64,000 nucleotides of DNA from Azorinus chamasolen (GCA_963576725.1 OY755241.1:28894853-28958852); one strand, 5' to 3'; positions 13,501 to 28,500 are shown, counted from the first letter of the stretch. The notes: generated by a model from the letters alone, not told the origin. Translations and numbers: made by a program.

Positions 13501-16500
13501 ACTATTTGGTCCGTGAATATTCAGTAGGTATTGAAATTTGGAATAAACACAGAACGGGGAAAGGGTTAAAGAGTTTTGGTCTTTAGGTTCTTGGTGATTC
13601 AGGTTACTGACGTATGTTGGCATTCACATGCAGTGCTGTCATTTTTCTGCTATGCAGCTCATTTATATTTGGATTGTGATATCTTGAATTAGTACTCTAA
13701 TAGAAACAACAGTAACTGTTGTTTGTTTAACCCTTTCCCTCATATAAACGTGTTTTCACGCATTTGCAAACAGAGTAGACCCAGATCGGACGGCTCCTAG
13801 AGGAGCCGTCAGATCAGGGTCTGCTCTGTTTGCTAATAAAATTTGATAGATCCGTTTCTTTACTTTCTAAAATGTCTACAATGATCCAACTTCCATATTT
13901 CTTAATAACTATTTTTTTAATGAATATTCAGTAGGTATTGAAATTTGGCCTAAATACAGGACAGGGAAAGGGTTAACCATTTTCCTTATGAATAATCATG
14001 TTGGGAATAAAGATGCCATGCATATTTATTAGCAGAATTTTTATAATGGCATATTGGTGCACATGAAGTTTTGGTATTGGTAGAAACTGTAAAAATTTTC
14101 ATAATCAAACAGAGTAGAGACTGATCAGAAAGCTCTTGCAGGAGTCATCTGATCTAGGTCTATGCTGTTTGCAAAGGCATGAATAAGTGTTAATACTTTC
14201 CCTCATATAAATGCCTATTCACACATTTGCAAACAGAGTAGGTCCAGCTCAGACAGCTCCTATAGGATTTGTCTGATCAGAGACTGCTCTGTTTGCTTTG
14301 GACATGATAATAATAGATCTAATTTTACAGTTTTTGTCAAAGCAAAATGTTTTCTTGAAAAGTTTACATTTTGAAAATTGAGCTAATAAATATTCATGAT
14401 GTCATTGTTTCTTTCATGAATATTGAACAAGGAAAGGCCTTTCCTCCATAAATACGCCTTTCTACGCCTCTGTAAAAATCACCTGTTGAAACCATTGTGA
14501 TAAATAGAGCATTTGCTCCTATAGGAGCAAATGCTCTATTTATCACAATGGTTTCAAACTACAAAATTCTAAAATATTCCTTTTCTCTATTTAATGCTCC
14601 ATTTCAGTAGATTCATTCAAAGAGTTTGGGTCTAAAAACAGCCTATGGAGGAAAGGGTTAAAGGAGATATATATCTGAGTTTATTGTGTGAGCTCCAGTT
14701 AATAGATACTAAATTTGTAATTAGTAAATCACACCAACTGTGGTCCATCTGTTGCTCCTTGGGCTTAGAAAGTGTTTGTGTTACTATATTCTATGTCCTG
14801 TCGACTCTTGTCAAACTTTTAACCATGCATGATCATCTTAACACCCAGCCTTGCAAGAAGAAATTAATCTTGCCGCTCGACGTGTATCCCTTGCGCCAAC
14901 CAATCGTAACAATGTCTCAAGTCGTAGTATGTCGTGGAGAAATGGAAGTATGCACTGGGCTCGACTAACACCATTTGAAGGTATTCATCTTCAGCAAACA
15001 AGCATTTCAATTTTTTGACATTTATCTTTTTTTTTCGGTTTGTTTTTGAAAGTTAAAAGTTACTCTTGTTTGTTTAATAAAGTTTGAAAGTTTGATATAG
15101 ACAATAATTATAGTAGTGTTACGTTGTTCAGATTTTATGTTTTGGGGGCTTTTTGGAAATCTTGGGAGTTAATCTAAATCATTTTCTTTCTTTCCTAGCA
15201 GTTTCACTAGATTGTTGAATTCTTAACTTGTGATCATCTAATCTTGAACTTAACTTCTGCTGCTGTATAAGGGTTTTTCCCCGTATTATGAATTTTGTTT
15301 AACTTGATTCCTATTTTTGAGGTTTTAGATTTTTCAGGGGTTTCAGTCTAAAACCTTTATTTTCTTCCTCTATTAGTATTTACTAACTACAGCTACTAGC
15401 AGTAATGCATACTAACTAACGGACCTCTACATTTCTAATTATATATCCTATCTTGTCATGTTTCTGCCTGATCTGCTGAAATAAAGCCCTGCCTTTTATG
15501 CATTTGCAAACAGAGTAGACACAGATCAGACAGTTCCTGTAGGAGCTCTTTTCAGGGTCTGTTCTGTTTGCATATTTCTTTATTTCATGAATATTTATGC
15601 CAGACTTTTCCCATTATGAATATTTATTAAATCTTTATATCCAAATATGAAACATTAGTTTAATTACTCTCAGAATATAAAGTGCAACATCTGAAACATA
15701 AATAGAGCAGACTTGGATCAGATAACTTCCTACAGGAGATGTCTGATCTGGGTCTACTCTGTTTACAAAGGCACAGCATTGCTGATTTATAGAATACTGT
15801 AAAACCTTTCTAAACCAGACATTCAATTAAGTATAAATATCAGTCTTGTATACAGGTAGCAGCTTAATGCAGGGTGAAAGTCATGCAGAAAGCTCCTCTA
15901 GGAGCTCTCTGCATGACTTTCACCCTGCATTATGCAGCCACCTGCTTAAACCTTCGTTTGCTGAATTTTAAAATACATTTCTCCTTCTTTACCCATTCCC
16001 TGTTTTATAATTACATATATCTTCACTGTGTATAAGTATTTCTCTGTGCAATCACTGCTGTGGAGTGCACTGGTTGCACAATCAACTTGTAAATAGTGCA
16101 TACCCTGATGAGACAGCTCCTGCAGGAGCTGTCTCATTTGGGTCTTCACTATTTACAGGTAGGTATATTGACGCGAATAGCAAGCAAAGTGTTAATTGTA
16201 TCTAAATTCCTCTCTTCTAGAATTCCGGTTTAGAGGGGTTCTACTATAAAGGGTTATATGTTATAGATAGGATTATCTACTGATTACCATGACAACATCT
16301 TTCCTTATTCTAGAAAGAAACTAATATGCATAATGGACAAATTCTTTCATGAATATTCATCAAGTGTAACATTGTAAAATTAATTTGAACTTATCAGCAG
16401 ATTTAAGAACACGCAATATTTTATGTCTGAAAATAGCAGGGTGCATAGCCTTGCAGTCTATAGCTCCAAGCACTGAGAAATAGCCTGTACTGGGGACAGT

Positions 16501-19500
16501 CTTAGACCACTAAGGTATTTGTTCTTTGTTCTCTGTCTCGTCTCCATGTCGGTTTGTCTTGTAATGACTGTCTGAAACTGTCAAAATTCTGTGCAATGCC
16601 AAACCCAGAGTATTACATTGTATTATATTCAGACCCTTTGTCTGTAGCTTATTATTCTCCTGGCTGAATAGCTACTCCCCTCCCACCCCTCATTCCCCAC
16701 CCTCCCCCATACCCAACATTCCTTGCTGTTATGTCTGCATCTGGTAGCACCCTGCTATTTATCAACCCAGTTGATCATGTGACCTTTTGTGGCAGTCTGT
16801 TTGAGGCACTTTAAGGGGACATAAGTCATTTTGCTGTCCTGTGTTTGCAAAACGTCATAACGATGTTATATTAATTCATTACCAATGGAAGCGCGGTATT
16901 TCCTGACCATAAAGTATGCACTTTGCAGGCTAATTGATTGTAGTCTGCAGAAACTGACGTCTGCTACTAACCTCTCTGTTACATTTCTCCCAATTTTTTT
17001 CTTTAACCCTCCATGAATATCCATGTAAGAAACAATAACATTATGAATACTACATGTACTCAGATTTATTGCTAAAAATTAAAAGCATAGGATTTTTTGG
17101 TCATGATAGAAACTGTAGAAACATCTTTATTATATCATAAGCAAACCGAGCAGACCCAGATCTGACGGCTCCTATAGGAGCCGTCTGATCTGGGTCTACT
17201 CTGTTTGCAAAGGTGGTGAAAGGCGTATTTATGGAGTAGAGTGGCAAACAAATTGTTACCTGATAACTCGTCATCTCATTTAGATCCAAACTGTTTGCAT
17301 AGGTAATCACAATTCCTAGCATCCTCATATTTTCTTTTTAATCCATGAATATTCAAAATTACATATTGAATATTAATTAACTCTTTACTCCATAAATACA
17401 CCTTTCTACACCTTTGCAAACAAAGTCGACCCAGACCAGATGGGTATTTTTTTAGCTTTCTGATCACTGTGCTCTGTTTGCTTATGATATAATATAGGTA
17501 TGATTCAACAGTTTCTGGTCAAAAATTCCTGTGTCCATGTGCTATTATAACAGTTAATCTAATGAATATTCATGATGTCATTATTTCTTACATAAATATT
17601 AATGGAGTAAGAGGTTATCCATTTTTTTTTATTGAACTAATGAACAAGGGACTTTATTATTACAGCAGAAACTGTGTAGAATTAGATCTATATTATTTCT
17701 CACATGAATATTCATTAAATGTAGAGTTAATGCTTATTCTAAATAAAGTAATTACATATCGTCCTTTAAAGTACATTAATGTTGAATCCTTATGCTGATA
17801 ATGGCACATGTCCCCTTAGTGTGCCTCCGTTGTTTGATGATCTTTTAATATTACTCACTAACTTATACTAAAAGAATAACTCATTATAACTGCTTGCATT
17901 CTAGTGACATAACTTGTAACTTACGGAAACGGTTTGTACCCAGATTAGAAGCTAAGTAACTTGGCATGTAATCAGGAACAAAACTGTTTGTCACTGTTTG
18001 ATGAGGAAATTAAGAGAATGTAACTAACATACAACACTTTATTTCAGATGACAATTACTTAGCGTACAAAGAGTTACAGTAAAATCTCGATATTTCGGAC
18101 TGTAAAACTAGTATCATTATCGGTCTTCAAGACAGGTGGAAGCTTAATGCAGGATGAAAATTATGCAGAAAGCTCTAGGAGCTTTCTGTATGACTTTCAC
18201 CCTGCATTAAGCAGCCACCTGCCCAAAATGCATCAATTCTTCATTGCTACAATTTTGAAGTACCGAGATTTTACTGTAAATGTTTAGAATTAGTAAAATA
18301 TAAGATATATATTTATATTGAATATTTATTTATTCCATAACATATGTTGACTGCAGTTAGTTTAGTGCTTTGTTAACCCTTTCAATGCCAAATGATCCAT
18401 CATTGTTTAACAATTCATTCAGTGTTATGAAAGGATTTAATTTGTGAAAGGATTTTCCAGAGCAACAGATAACTGTATACTCAGTTTCTAAAATTGTCAT
18501 TTCTCTACCAAACCCTATGTTGTGACCACTCTTTAGAATCGTCTCTTCGAAACGATTCTAAAGAGTGGTCACAACATAAGGTTCGGTGGAGAAACACTGA
18601 AGTTATTCTTGAAAATGTTTTAATTTGCGCATTTTATCTGGACCACTGTTTTCGATGAAAAATAGTGCAGACTTTGATCAGACCCTCTGGGAGTCCTTTG
18701 ATCTTGGTCTTCACTGATGGCTGAATACTAGGACAACCATTTCCTGCATCCAAAGGGTTAAATTGTTATGAAATATATATTAACTAAGCATATATGTATA
18801 TCTTGAATGATTATAGTCGAGTTGAGATAAGCTATGTAATATGTACATGTAAATATAACTATGTTTGTATTAACCTTTTATTCCATAGATATGCCTTTTA
18901 ACTTATATGCAAACAGAGAAGACCCAGATCAGATGGCTCCTGTAGGAGCCATCTGATCAGGGTCTGCTCTGTTTGCTTCATGAAATTGTATATATCTACT
19001 GTTTCAATCATGGCAGAAAATTCCTTGGTTTATATGTTACAAAAAAATCAGGGAATGAAGTATTTGTCATGTGATTATTTCGGACATCAATATTCATGGG
19101 GTAAAGGGTTAATGTATGTACTGAATAGCAGGTAAGGAAGGTTTTGTTTGAAATGATAGACAAAAGCAAACAATACATCCAAAAAAATCATTTTCCTGTA
19201 AATTGCTTCATAAAAAATGTTTCCCTTAGATTCTTGTCTTTTTCCTGCTGGATAACCTTTATCTTTTTTAATAGTAATTTCCTTTGTCTAAAATTTCAAA
19301 TTTTTATGTCACTTCTTTTTGAAGTGACAGAGTGTGAAAACAGTTGATATCATGATGAGACACTGAGTTACATCCATTTAAGAGCAAATTTTTAAAAAAA
19401 AGTTATATAGAATCACTATTCATATTAAAGAGCAAAAATGGGTGTTAAAATGTATTTTGTCATAATAGCTTATGATTTGACTAATCGTTACCAGGGGATG

Positions 19501-22500
19501 AGGACCGACAGGAACACCCTCATCACATGCAGCTAGCACAGACATTCTTCCCATCATCCATCTGTGCTGTTGTGTTACCCATAATACACCTGTTGGATGA
19601 TGGTGAAGTCAGCGATGACGGAATTGCAGGTATGTGGTTGGGGCATACACTTCCTTTTAACACTGCAAAAACTTAACTTATTGAAATTTCATGTAAGGAA
19701 TGATCACTTTATGAATATTGATTACCAAATTTTTGAAGAAAGGAGTATTTGGCCATGGAAGACACTGTAGAATCAGATGTATATTATTCCATAATCAGAC
19801 AGAACAGACCCTGATCAAACAGCACCTACATGAGCTGTCTGATCTGTGTCTGCTCTCTTTTTAGATGCATAAATATGTTACTTTAATCCTTTACTCTATA
19901 ATATGCCTTTTAGTTCTTTTGCAAACCAAGTACACCCAGATCAGACCACATGCCATTATAAATATTAACCCGGTACTCCAGGAATATTCATTTAAAATAC
20001 ATTGTACATGTAATACTGATATCAAGAATATACTTAGATTAATGTCTATAAGAGGACATGGACAGAATTTTTTGTCATGGCAGAAAATGTAGAATCATAT
20101 CTATCATATCTATATTATATCATAGCAAACAGAGCAGAACAGGAGGTTTCTGATCTGGGCCTACTCTGTTTGCAAAGGCGTAGAAAGATGTTTATATGGA
20201 GTAAAGGGTTAAGCTGATTAATATTCATGCATACATTATAACATACATAAATACAGAGCTGTAGATAAGGTGTGTATTCAAAATCTACTGTATTAATCCC
20301 ATAATACTGAATGGTTTCTGCAGTCAAACAATGAGGAAAACACAAGTCCAAGGTAGGTTTCCACATAAGAAAATGTTTGGCAACAATAATTTCTTTATTT
20401 CTCCACCAAATCCATACTTTGTGACTACTCATTAGAATAATTTCTTAGAATAATTTCTTTGACAACAATATTTTCTCCGTTCTGCCAAATCCAAGAATTA
20501 ACACTTTCCCTTTGCTTATTCACATTTTTGCAAACAGTCTTAACAGAGTAGACCCAAATCTGGGGGCTCCTGTAGGTGCTGTCTAACCAGGGTCTGCTCT
20601 GTTTACCTAGGTAATGGTACAGATATGGTTCTATTATTCCTGTGATGGTAAGCTATTTCCTTAATCATAATGCCATTATAAAAATGTCAGCTAATTAATA
20701 TTCATCATGTCAATATTTCTTATTAAATGCTCATGAGGTATGGAGATCTGCCAATGACATTTCTTCTAGCCTTGATGTTAGCTCTGTGTGCATGTGTATT
20801 GCAGTGAGTGAGGTGGCAGAGAAAGTGATCTGGAACTGCCTTGTGGAGGACCCTGTCCTGTTCCTGAGACACTTCCTGGAGAAACTCACACATAAGGATA
20901 AACATGTAAGAAGTACTAGTGTGGTTCTTGTATACCCTTGTGCAACTCTTACTTTTTAGTCCCCAACCAGCAACGCCGTAGGGAGACTATAGATTGCACT
21001 CCATCCGTCCATCTGTCTGCCCCCTCTCCCCACCAATCAAAGGGGGGGGGGGGGGGGGAGCATATTATTTGTCTGTTGGTTGGTTTGTGGACAACTTTAA
21101 CCTTGGCGATAATTTTGTGTACATACTTCAAACTTGGCATGCATTTGCAACTTATGGAGGCAAACATTTTTAGGGGTGACTTATTAAGGTCAAGGTCATA
21201 ATTATATCAAGGTCAAAGTACGGGTCAAATTTATATTGGCTATAACCGGGGGCATAGTGTTTCACAAATACATCTTGTTAGATTAACAATTAAGAAACAG
21301 AATTCTGCAGGGACTGATCAGTGTCAAACAGTGTAGATCCAGATCAAATCCTGCATCTGATGTAGCAGCTGGTCTGGATCTGCACTGTTTATTAAACTAG
21401 TGAGAGCCTCAGTTTTGATATACACTAATTTAAATAAGAACTCAGACAGAATCTAATTAAAATAGTTCCTGAAGGGGCTTCACTATTTGCTACATAGTCA
21501 TATTTAACCCTTTCCTTCATATAAACGTCTTTTCACACATTTGCAAACAGAGTAGACCCAGATCAGACAGCCCCTGTAGGAGCCGTCTGATCAGGTACTG
21601 CTCTGTTTGCTAATGGAATTTGATAGATCTGTTTCTTTTCATTCTAAAATGGATATATTGTTCCACCTTCCATATTTCATTTTGTGTCTATGAGTATGTA
21701 TTGAAATTTGGAATAAACATAGAACAGGGAACGGGTTAACCCTTTCCTCCATAAATACACCAATCTACGCCTCTGTAATAACCACTTCTTGAAACCATTG
21801 TGATAAATAGAGCATTTGCTCCTATAGGAGCAAATGCTCTATTTATCATAATGGTTTCAAACTACAAAATTCTAAAAGAATCTTTTCTCTAGTAAATGCT
21901 CCTTTTCAGTAGATTCATTCTAAGAGGTTGTGTCTGAAAATATCCTATGGAGGAATGGGTTAAAGTTACCAAAATGGTTTCAAATTACTCAGCTCTACAA
22001 ACTGAAGGATATGGAGGTTTGGGTGACAGAAAATGTTGGGTAATTAGTGTATTGTCTGTTTTTTCCAGGAGGAGTTACTGTTCTTGCTGCGGAAGCTGGT
22101 GATGTTCTTCCCGGAGCTGCCCTCCCAGATGGCCCACTCCCTGTTCAACTACCTGGTGAGCTAAACACATGTGGCCCCTTTTTACTATTTACTCCATGAA
22201 TATTCATGTAAGAAATAATGACATCATGAATATTAATTAGAGTGATTGTTATAGAAGCACATAGACACTGGAAGTTTAGGCTATTCCTGAAACTGTAAAA
22301 TCATATCTATTATTATTAGGGCCCTGCATTGAAAATGCTTGAGCCCTATAGGAATCACATTTTCTGTCTGTCCATCCATCCGTCCATCAACACTTTGAAC
22401 TCAAACAGTACTTCACATATTGGTTTCATGTTATGATTAAGGGCATATGTTAAGTATCATCAGAGGAAGACATCTATAGTTTTTGGGTTGAATCGGACCA

Positions 22501-25500
22501 CCATGTCTAGAGTTATCTGCCCTTGATTACAGGGCCCTCTCTGACTCAGTTTTATAGTTTCATAAGCAAATAGAGCAGACCCTGATCAGACAGGTCCTAC
22601 AGGAGCCACCAGATCTGGGTCTTCTCTGTTTGCAAAAACATAGAAAGTTGTAATTATGGAGTAAAGTGTTCATGGTCTTTAATTCTTTGTATGCTAGCTG
22701 CAAATTCAGGATTACTTATTCAAACAGTTTGGATCCAGATGAGATAAGTAACTGTCATCTGAATTCAAACTGTTTGACATCTGATCATGGTTTTTGAAAA
22801 ATTCTGGAGACAATTGTTTAACAAGATGTAATTTCTTCTATACTAAAAGTGTGGCTTAGAGGGAATAAACTGTATGTGGATGGTTTGTTTGCTGGCAGAA
22901 TATTGTTTGTATTTATGTATTGCAATGCTACTTATGCTATTGATACGTAAGGAACATTTTATAAGATTACAGTAAAACATTAAGGGACCATTAAATTAAG
23001 GTCTTAATCTGGGTTTTGGTGTCTTAATGCAGGACAGAAGTGGTACGATAACTTCTATAGGATACATCCAATGAATTGGGGACTGTGTGTCTGAATACAA
23101 ACCAGTGGAATGGGGACTGGGTGTCTGAATACAAACCAGTGGAATGGAGAGAATGAGTGTCTGAATATTTAGGGTATATAGGGTACTTGTGTTTTTTGAG
23201 ATCATTTGCAGTCTTATCAAGAAAATGCAATACAAATTTAGTGTCTTGACTGAAGTGAAATGTCGAGCTCCGATACCTTTACAAGTACAGATGGATGTCT
23301 TGTGTGTTACAGATTGGCTATGTGATGTTCTATGTGAGGACCCCACAGTCCTATGGTCAGGAAGCTATAGCTGGTGCCCTGGCTCTGCTGTGGCAAGTAA
23401 GTGTAACTTTCAATCATAGTTTGGGGAACGTCTTAACCTTTTCCCAGTTCGATATTCATGTAAAAAAAATTAATTAGATTATTTTTTAAAACAGCATATT
23501 ATGAACACAGGAAACTTTGACTGAGACAAAAAATGTAGAATCAGATCTATATCATATCATAAGCAAACAGAGCAGACTCAGATCAGACGGCTCCTGCAGG
23601 AGCCATCTGATATTGGCCTTCTCTGTCTGCATGAGGGAAAAGGTTACATTTGGTATACTCCTTATCTTCACAGATACACCTTTGAATCCTTTAACCCACT
23701 CATCCATAGGCTATTTTTAGACCCAACCTTTTTTAATAAATCTACCCAAAAGGAGCATTTACTACAGAAAAAGAACATTTTAGAATTGTGTAGTTTAGAA
23801 ACCATTGTGATAAATAGAGCATTTACTTCTATGGAGCAAATGCTCCATTTATCAGAATGGTTTCAAAAAATGACTTTTACAGAGGCATAGAAAGACGTAT
23901 TTATGGAGGAAAGAGTTATTGGCTCCTGTTGCAGTCATCTGATCAGAGTTACTGTTGCTTATGGAATAATATAAATCTGATTCTACAGTTTCTGACATTA
24001 CCAATAATGTTTGTGTTTATATACCATTATTATAAAACTGTTAATTAATATTCATAAATCTCATTATTTCTTATATGAATATTCATCAGGTTAAAGGATA
24101 AATATTTTGTAATGATCTTAACCCATTCGCTCATATGCTATTTTTAGATCCAACCTCTTTGAATAAATCTATCAAAAAGGAGGATTAATCAGAGAAAAGG
24201 ACTTTTTTAGAATTTTGTAATATAGTGATATACAGTCGACTCTTGTTATGTCGAGTTCGTAGGGACCTGCTAAAAACTTCGACTCATCGAGAGTTCGACT
24301 TAAAAAAACACATGCCATTTTCTAAAAACACAGTTTCTTTCATTACGTTCACCTAAACAAGCTGCCATATTACAGTCATACTTGTGCTTGTATACTTTAG
24401 TCTGCACATTGTGTAAAGGAATCGCACTCTGTGTATATAAAAATTGTATATGTAGATCCATTACTGCGACGCAGCGAGTACAAACTTCTGTCTGGCCTAC
24501 CCTATTAATAACACCATGTCCAAATTTACAAGGCCCTGTCCAATTTTCAGATCCGTTTTGCCTCTATCATTGAATTAATCGACGTTGGTTTGGCGAAATT
24601 TTCAAACGCATTATTTGTTTACACCATATCTATGGGGAAATCCCTTAATCAAAGGGCACCGGAAATACGTAATAGCATGTGAACTAGCTGTGATATTCTG
24701 GCTGGTTGCCGATTCGCGCTCTTCCGGCACATGTAAGAGAACAGCCATATTCAGGGAACCAGACGTATCAAACTGTTTACCCAATTTTATACGATTCGCC
24801 GTGAGCTGTTTCGGTATCTAATTGTAGCAGGTATATTACTCACGCAAAAAATTAAATTCAATATGAAACTGCATTAATTGGTAATAAAATGAGGAAGTGG
24901 CCTCAATTTTTATTCCAATTTTTCCGAAATCGTCCGGAAGCGAGGACGCTTGAGAGTTCTCTTTCGTACTACAGTAGTCATGACAGACGCTTAGGGCGAA
25001 TGGCAGGGTCATTTTACTAAATAACTTTCACTTATTTTGGTATTGTTCCACAGTTTGAATAGTTATCAGACATCAGTGATTGTTTACCAGCAAAACACTG
25101 TAATTACCCGTGTCGCGTTCACCAGGCGTACATTGTCTGCGTCAGATCAAAAGGTCCAATTCACACCTCGAACTCAATCAGACTGAGAGGTGTGACTTCG
25201 ATACAAACACCGATAATTATATGCAAACAGACACATTGGGGATGGAAAATGACTTCGACTTATCGAAAACGTGGTCAGTTCGAATTCGTCTTAAAAACTT
25301 AAATTTATATAGAATATATAGGAAGGGAAAGTTGGGACTTTACAAAAACTTTGTGACAACGAGAAATTCGTATCAAGCGAGTTCGCCATAACGAGAGTGG
25401 ACTGTATTCTTACATAGTGAGACAGTTTTTAGCATCTTGTTTCAGATAGTGCCAAGTGTTGAGGGTATTTACTTCAAGGACCTGAAGCAGACCCTGAAGA

Positions 25501-28500
25501 AAGAGCAGTGTGACGTAAGAACCAACACAGTCACTTTATCCATTCCGTTATATAAACGCCTTTTCACACATTTGCAAACAGAGTAGACCCAGATGAAACG
25601 GTTCCTATAGGAGCCATCCGATCAGGGTCTGCTCTGTTTGCTTTTAATATAATATATATCTGATTCTACAGAGCATTGTCAGAGCAAAAAAATCTCTTGA
25701 AAATCTTGCATTGTAAAAATTTAACTAGTACAATGTATATATATTTATATTGTCATTATTTCTCAAATAAATACTGAACAAGGAAAGGTTTAATCCTTTT
25801 CTCATGTAAGATCTGTCTTATCAATCATGGTCTGCTCCGTATGTTGATGTGTTACTGATAGTCGTTTTTGGTTGTCATAGCAATAGTTTCCTTATCTTAT
25901 AGTTTAGAAACGAAATCAAGTGATATTGTTAAAATTAAATGAATGGAGTCCTCCGTGAATATTCATGAATTAAAGGGGTTTAACTTACATCTTCAGTGGC
26001 TTCTTGCATATTTATACACAGGAACCTTAAGAAGCATATGACAGCTCAATGCATGGCCAAAGTAATGCACTAAGCTCATTTGGAGCTCATTAAGAGCTTT
26101 CTACATTACTATTGTACAGAAATATGTTGTTGATTTTCTAACATTGATCTGCATTTACAGCCACACATAATGATATCTGCCAACGTTCCCAGTGCCAAGA
26201 AGATTATAGTCCATGGGCCTGACCTGACCAGTATACCCTCTCAGTTCCCTATACATGAGGCAAGTATAAATTTTAGTCCATGGACCAGGCCTGACCAGTA
26301 TACCCTCCCAGTTCCCCATACATGGGGCAAGTATAACATTATAGTCAAGACCTGACCAGTATATCCACTAGTTCCCTATACATGAGGCAAGTATAACATT
26401 ATAGTCCATGGGCCAGACCTGACCAGTATACCTGCCCAGTTCCCCATACCAGGGGCAAGTATAACAGGTATATTATCATCACTTATCCTGCTGAATAAAA
26501 AGAAGATTTCTGCTTAAACTTTCACACATCAAATATTTACCTGCTTTTGATTCTTTCTTTTTTTTCCAAAACAAAACCCACAAACAAGAAACATGATATC
26601 AAAGTGTTACCCCATTGAATGCATGAAACAAGTTCCCTGTTATTTGCAAACATTAGAGGGATCCTACAGAAACATTCTGATCTGGGTTTACACCGTTTAC
26701 CTGTAAAGGGCTCTTTGGACTTTGTGATGACCTTTTCAAACAGTTTGATCCAAATGAGACACTGAGTTTTCATAGGAAACACTTTGTAAGCATTTCATCT
26801 CATCTGGATCCAAACTGTTTTGCTAAGAGAATCACATGTTTGCTGCTAGTGTGCTAAGGGGTAAACCCCTAACCATTCATGCCAAATGCAAGTAAGGTAG
26901 ACCCAGATCAGATGGCTCCTGTACACGCCCACATGCAACTACAGTAAAACCCCTCTAATACGACCACCTAAAAGAGGTATAATTCTGTTAGAGGCAGGTG
27001 GGACCAGGTATCTTAATGCAGGACAAAAGTAATGCAGAAAGGAGCTTTCTGCATTACTTTGTCCTGCATTAAGCAACCACCTGCTTGTAAAGACACATTT
27101 TAAATCATCAGGTGGTCGCATTAGAGGGGGTTTACTGTATATAGATCTGATTCTACAGTTGTTACCATGTCTTAAAAAAGATGATAATTATGCTATTGTG
27201 AAAAAATCAGCTTATAGATAACCATTGCATCATTATTTCTTGCATGAGTATTTATCAGGTATCTTATGTAATGACATAACCTTGTTTATTCTCAGGACAC
27301 CCAGTTCAATGTGATCCTACAGGACAGTTTGGACTTTTTCAACATCCCTGAGGACCAGCAAGATTCCTATTTCCTGGTGGACACTAAGTCAAGTAAGTAT
27401 TCTGCTGTTGTCATGGTTACAAAGGTGTATTTCAAAAACTAAAAATTGTCACTATGATAATGCTTCTTGAAAAGAATGGAAAATGTGCATAAACTGTTTA
27501 TTTCATACATGTGCCTTGCAAACAGAGTAGACTTTGTAAGAGCCATCTGATCAGGGTCTGTTTTGTTTGCATACTGAATTATATAATTCTAGTTTCTGCC
27601 ATGCCTAGAAATTCCTGTGTTCATATACCATTATAGAAAAGCATCAGTAATTAACATTAATATCCATGGAGTAAAGGGCTTAGAACGTGCTCAGTGATGA
27701 CCCTAATCCTGCTTAACTCTTTCCTCCATAAATACGCCTTTCTATGCCTCTGTAATAACCACTTCTTGAAACCATCGTGATAAATAGAGCATTTGCTCCT
27801 ATAGGAGCAAATGCTCTATTTATCACAATGGTTTCAAACTACAGAATTCTGAAATTTTACTTTTCTCTAGGAAAGGGTTAACGGTGACCTGTCTGACATT
27901 TGTAATAACTCATAACTGTTATCCTGCTGAAGGGTGACCTGTTTGAATGGTGACCTGTCTGACAGTTGTAGTAACTATGAATCCCATCAGGATCCAAACT
28001 ATTTGACACTCAGTCAGCAGCTTGTTATAAGCCTGAATGAATTTTAAGTGAGTAAATATTGTAGCAGGCCAGAGTTAGAGCAGTCACAATGTTTCACTAC
28101 ATGAAAAGGATTACTGTTGAAAGGATGATACTGATTTAAAAAATGTTTCTTTTTCCAGACCAGATCCACAACCTGAGCTGCTATGTTCGAGACTTCTATT
28201 TTTTCCGGCGTAACTTCTATCCTCAGTTGAGTCTTGTTCATATGAACCCGGAGGAGGCGAAGGAGAACCTACAGAAACAGGCGTTCCTGCTGAAGTTTGG
28301 CGAGATTGGCAAGATACTCTTTACTGTGTCTATACTACAGAGCACTGCCCAGCACCAGGTGTGTGTAGAGATCAGAATTAGACAGGCTTAACCCATTAGT
28401 GTCCAGTGTCCCTTAACCCTTTCCCTGTTCAGCATATTGGCCAAATTTCAATACCTACTGAATATTCATTAGCAAAATATTTATATTGAAATATCAAAGG

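Larger units (their letters stand above)
5582..19494 (+). other. UNC80 intron 5, 13.9 kb, repeat-filled
   Basis: No exon of the family was recognised. Most of it is TTAA palindromic MITEs (about 6277-6514, 6770-6964, 7190-7437, 7945-8178, 8500-8706, 9075-9640, 9637-9864, 10462-10711, 12020-12235, 12266-12498, 12797-13036, 13336-13570, 13727-13976, 13973-14190, 14192-14661, 17005-17250, 17384-17615, 18870-19112), plus minisatellites and TA elements. At 5640-6270, 14660-15480 and 16260-17000 I see nothing recognisable beyond a short (TA)n near 6160-6190. Confidence 0.8.

Noticed and set aside
24231..25406. Intact transposase gene
   Set aside because: Only short frames of 60-93 codons in different frames are present, with no catalytic motif seen.
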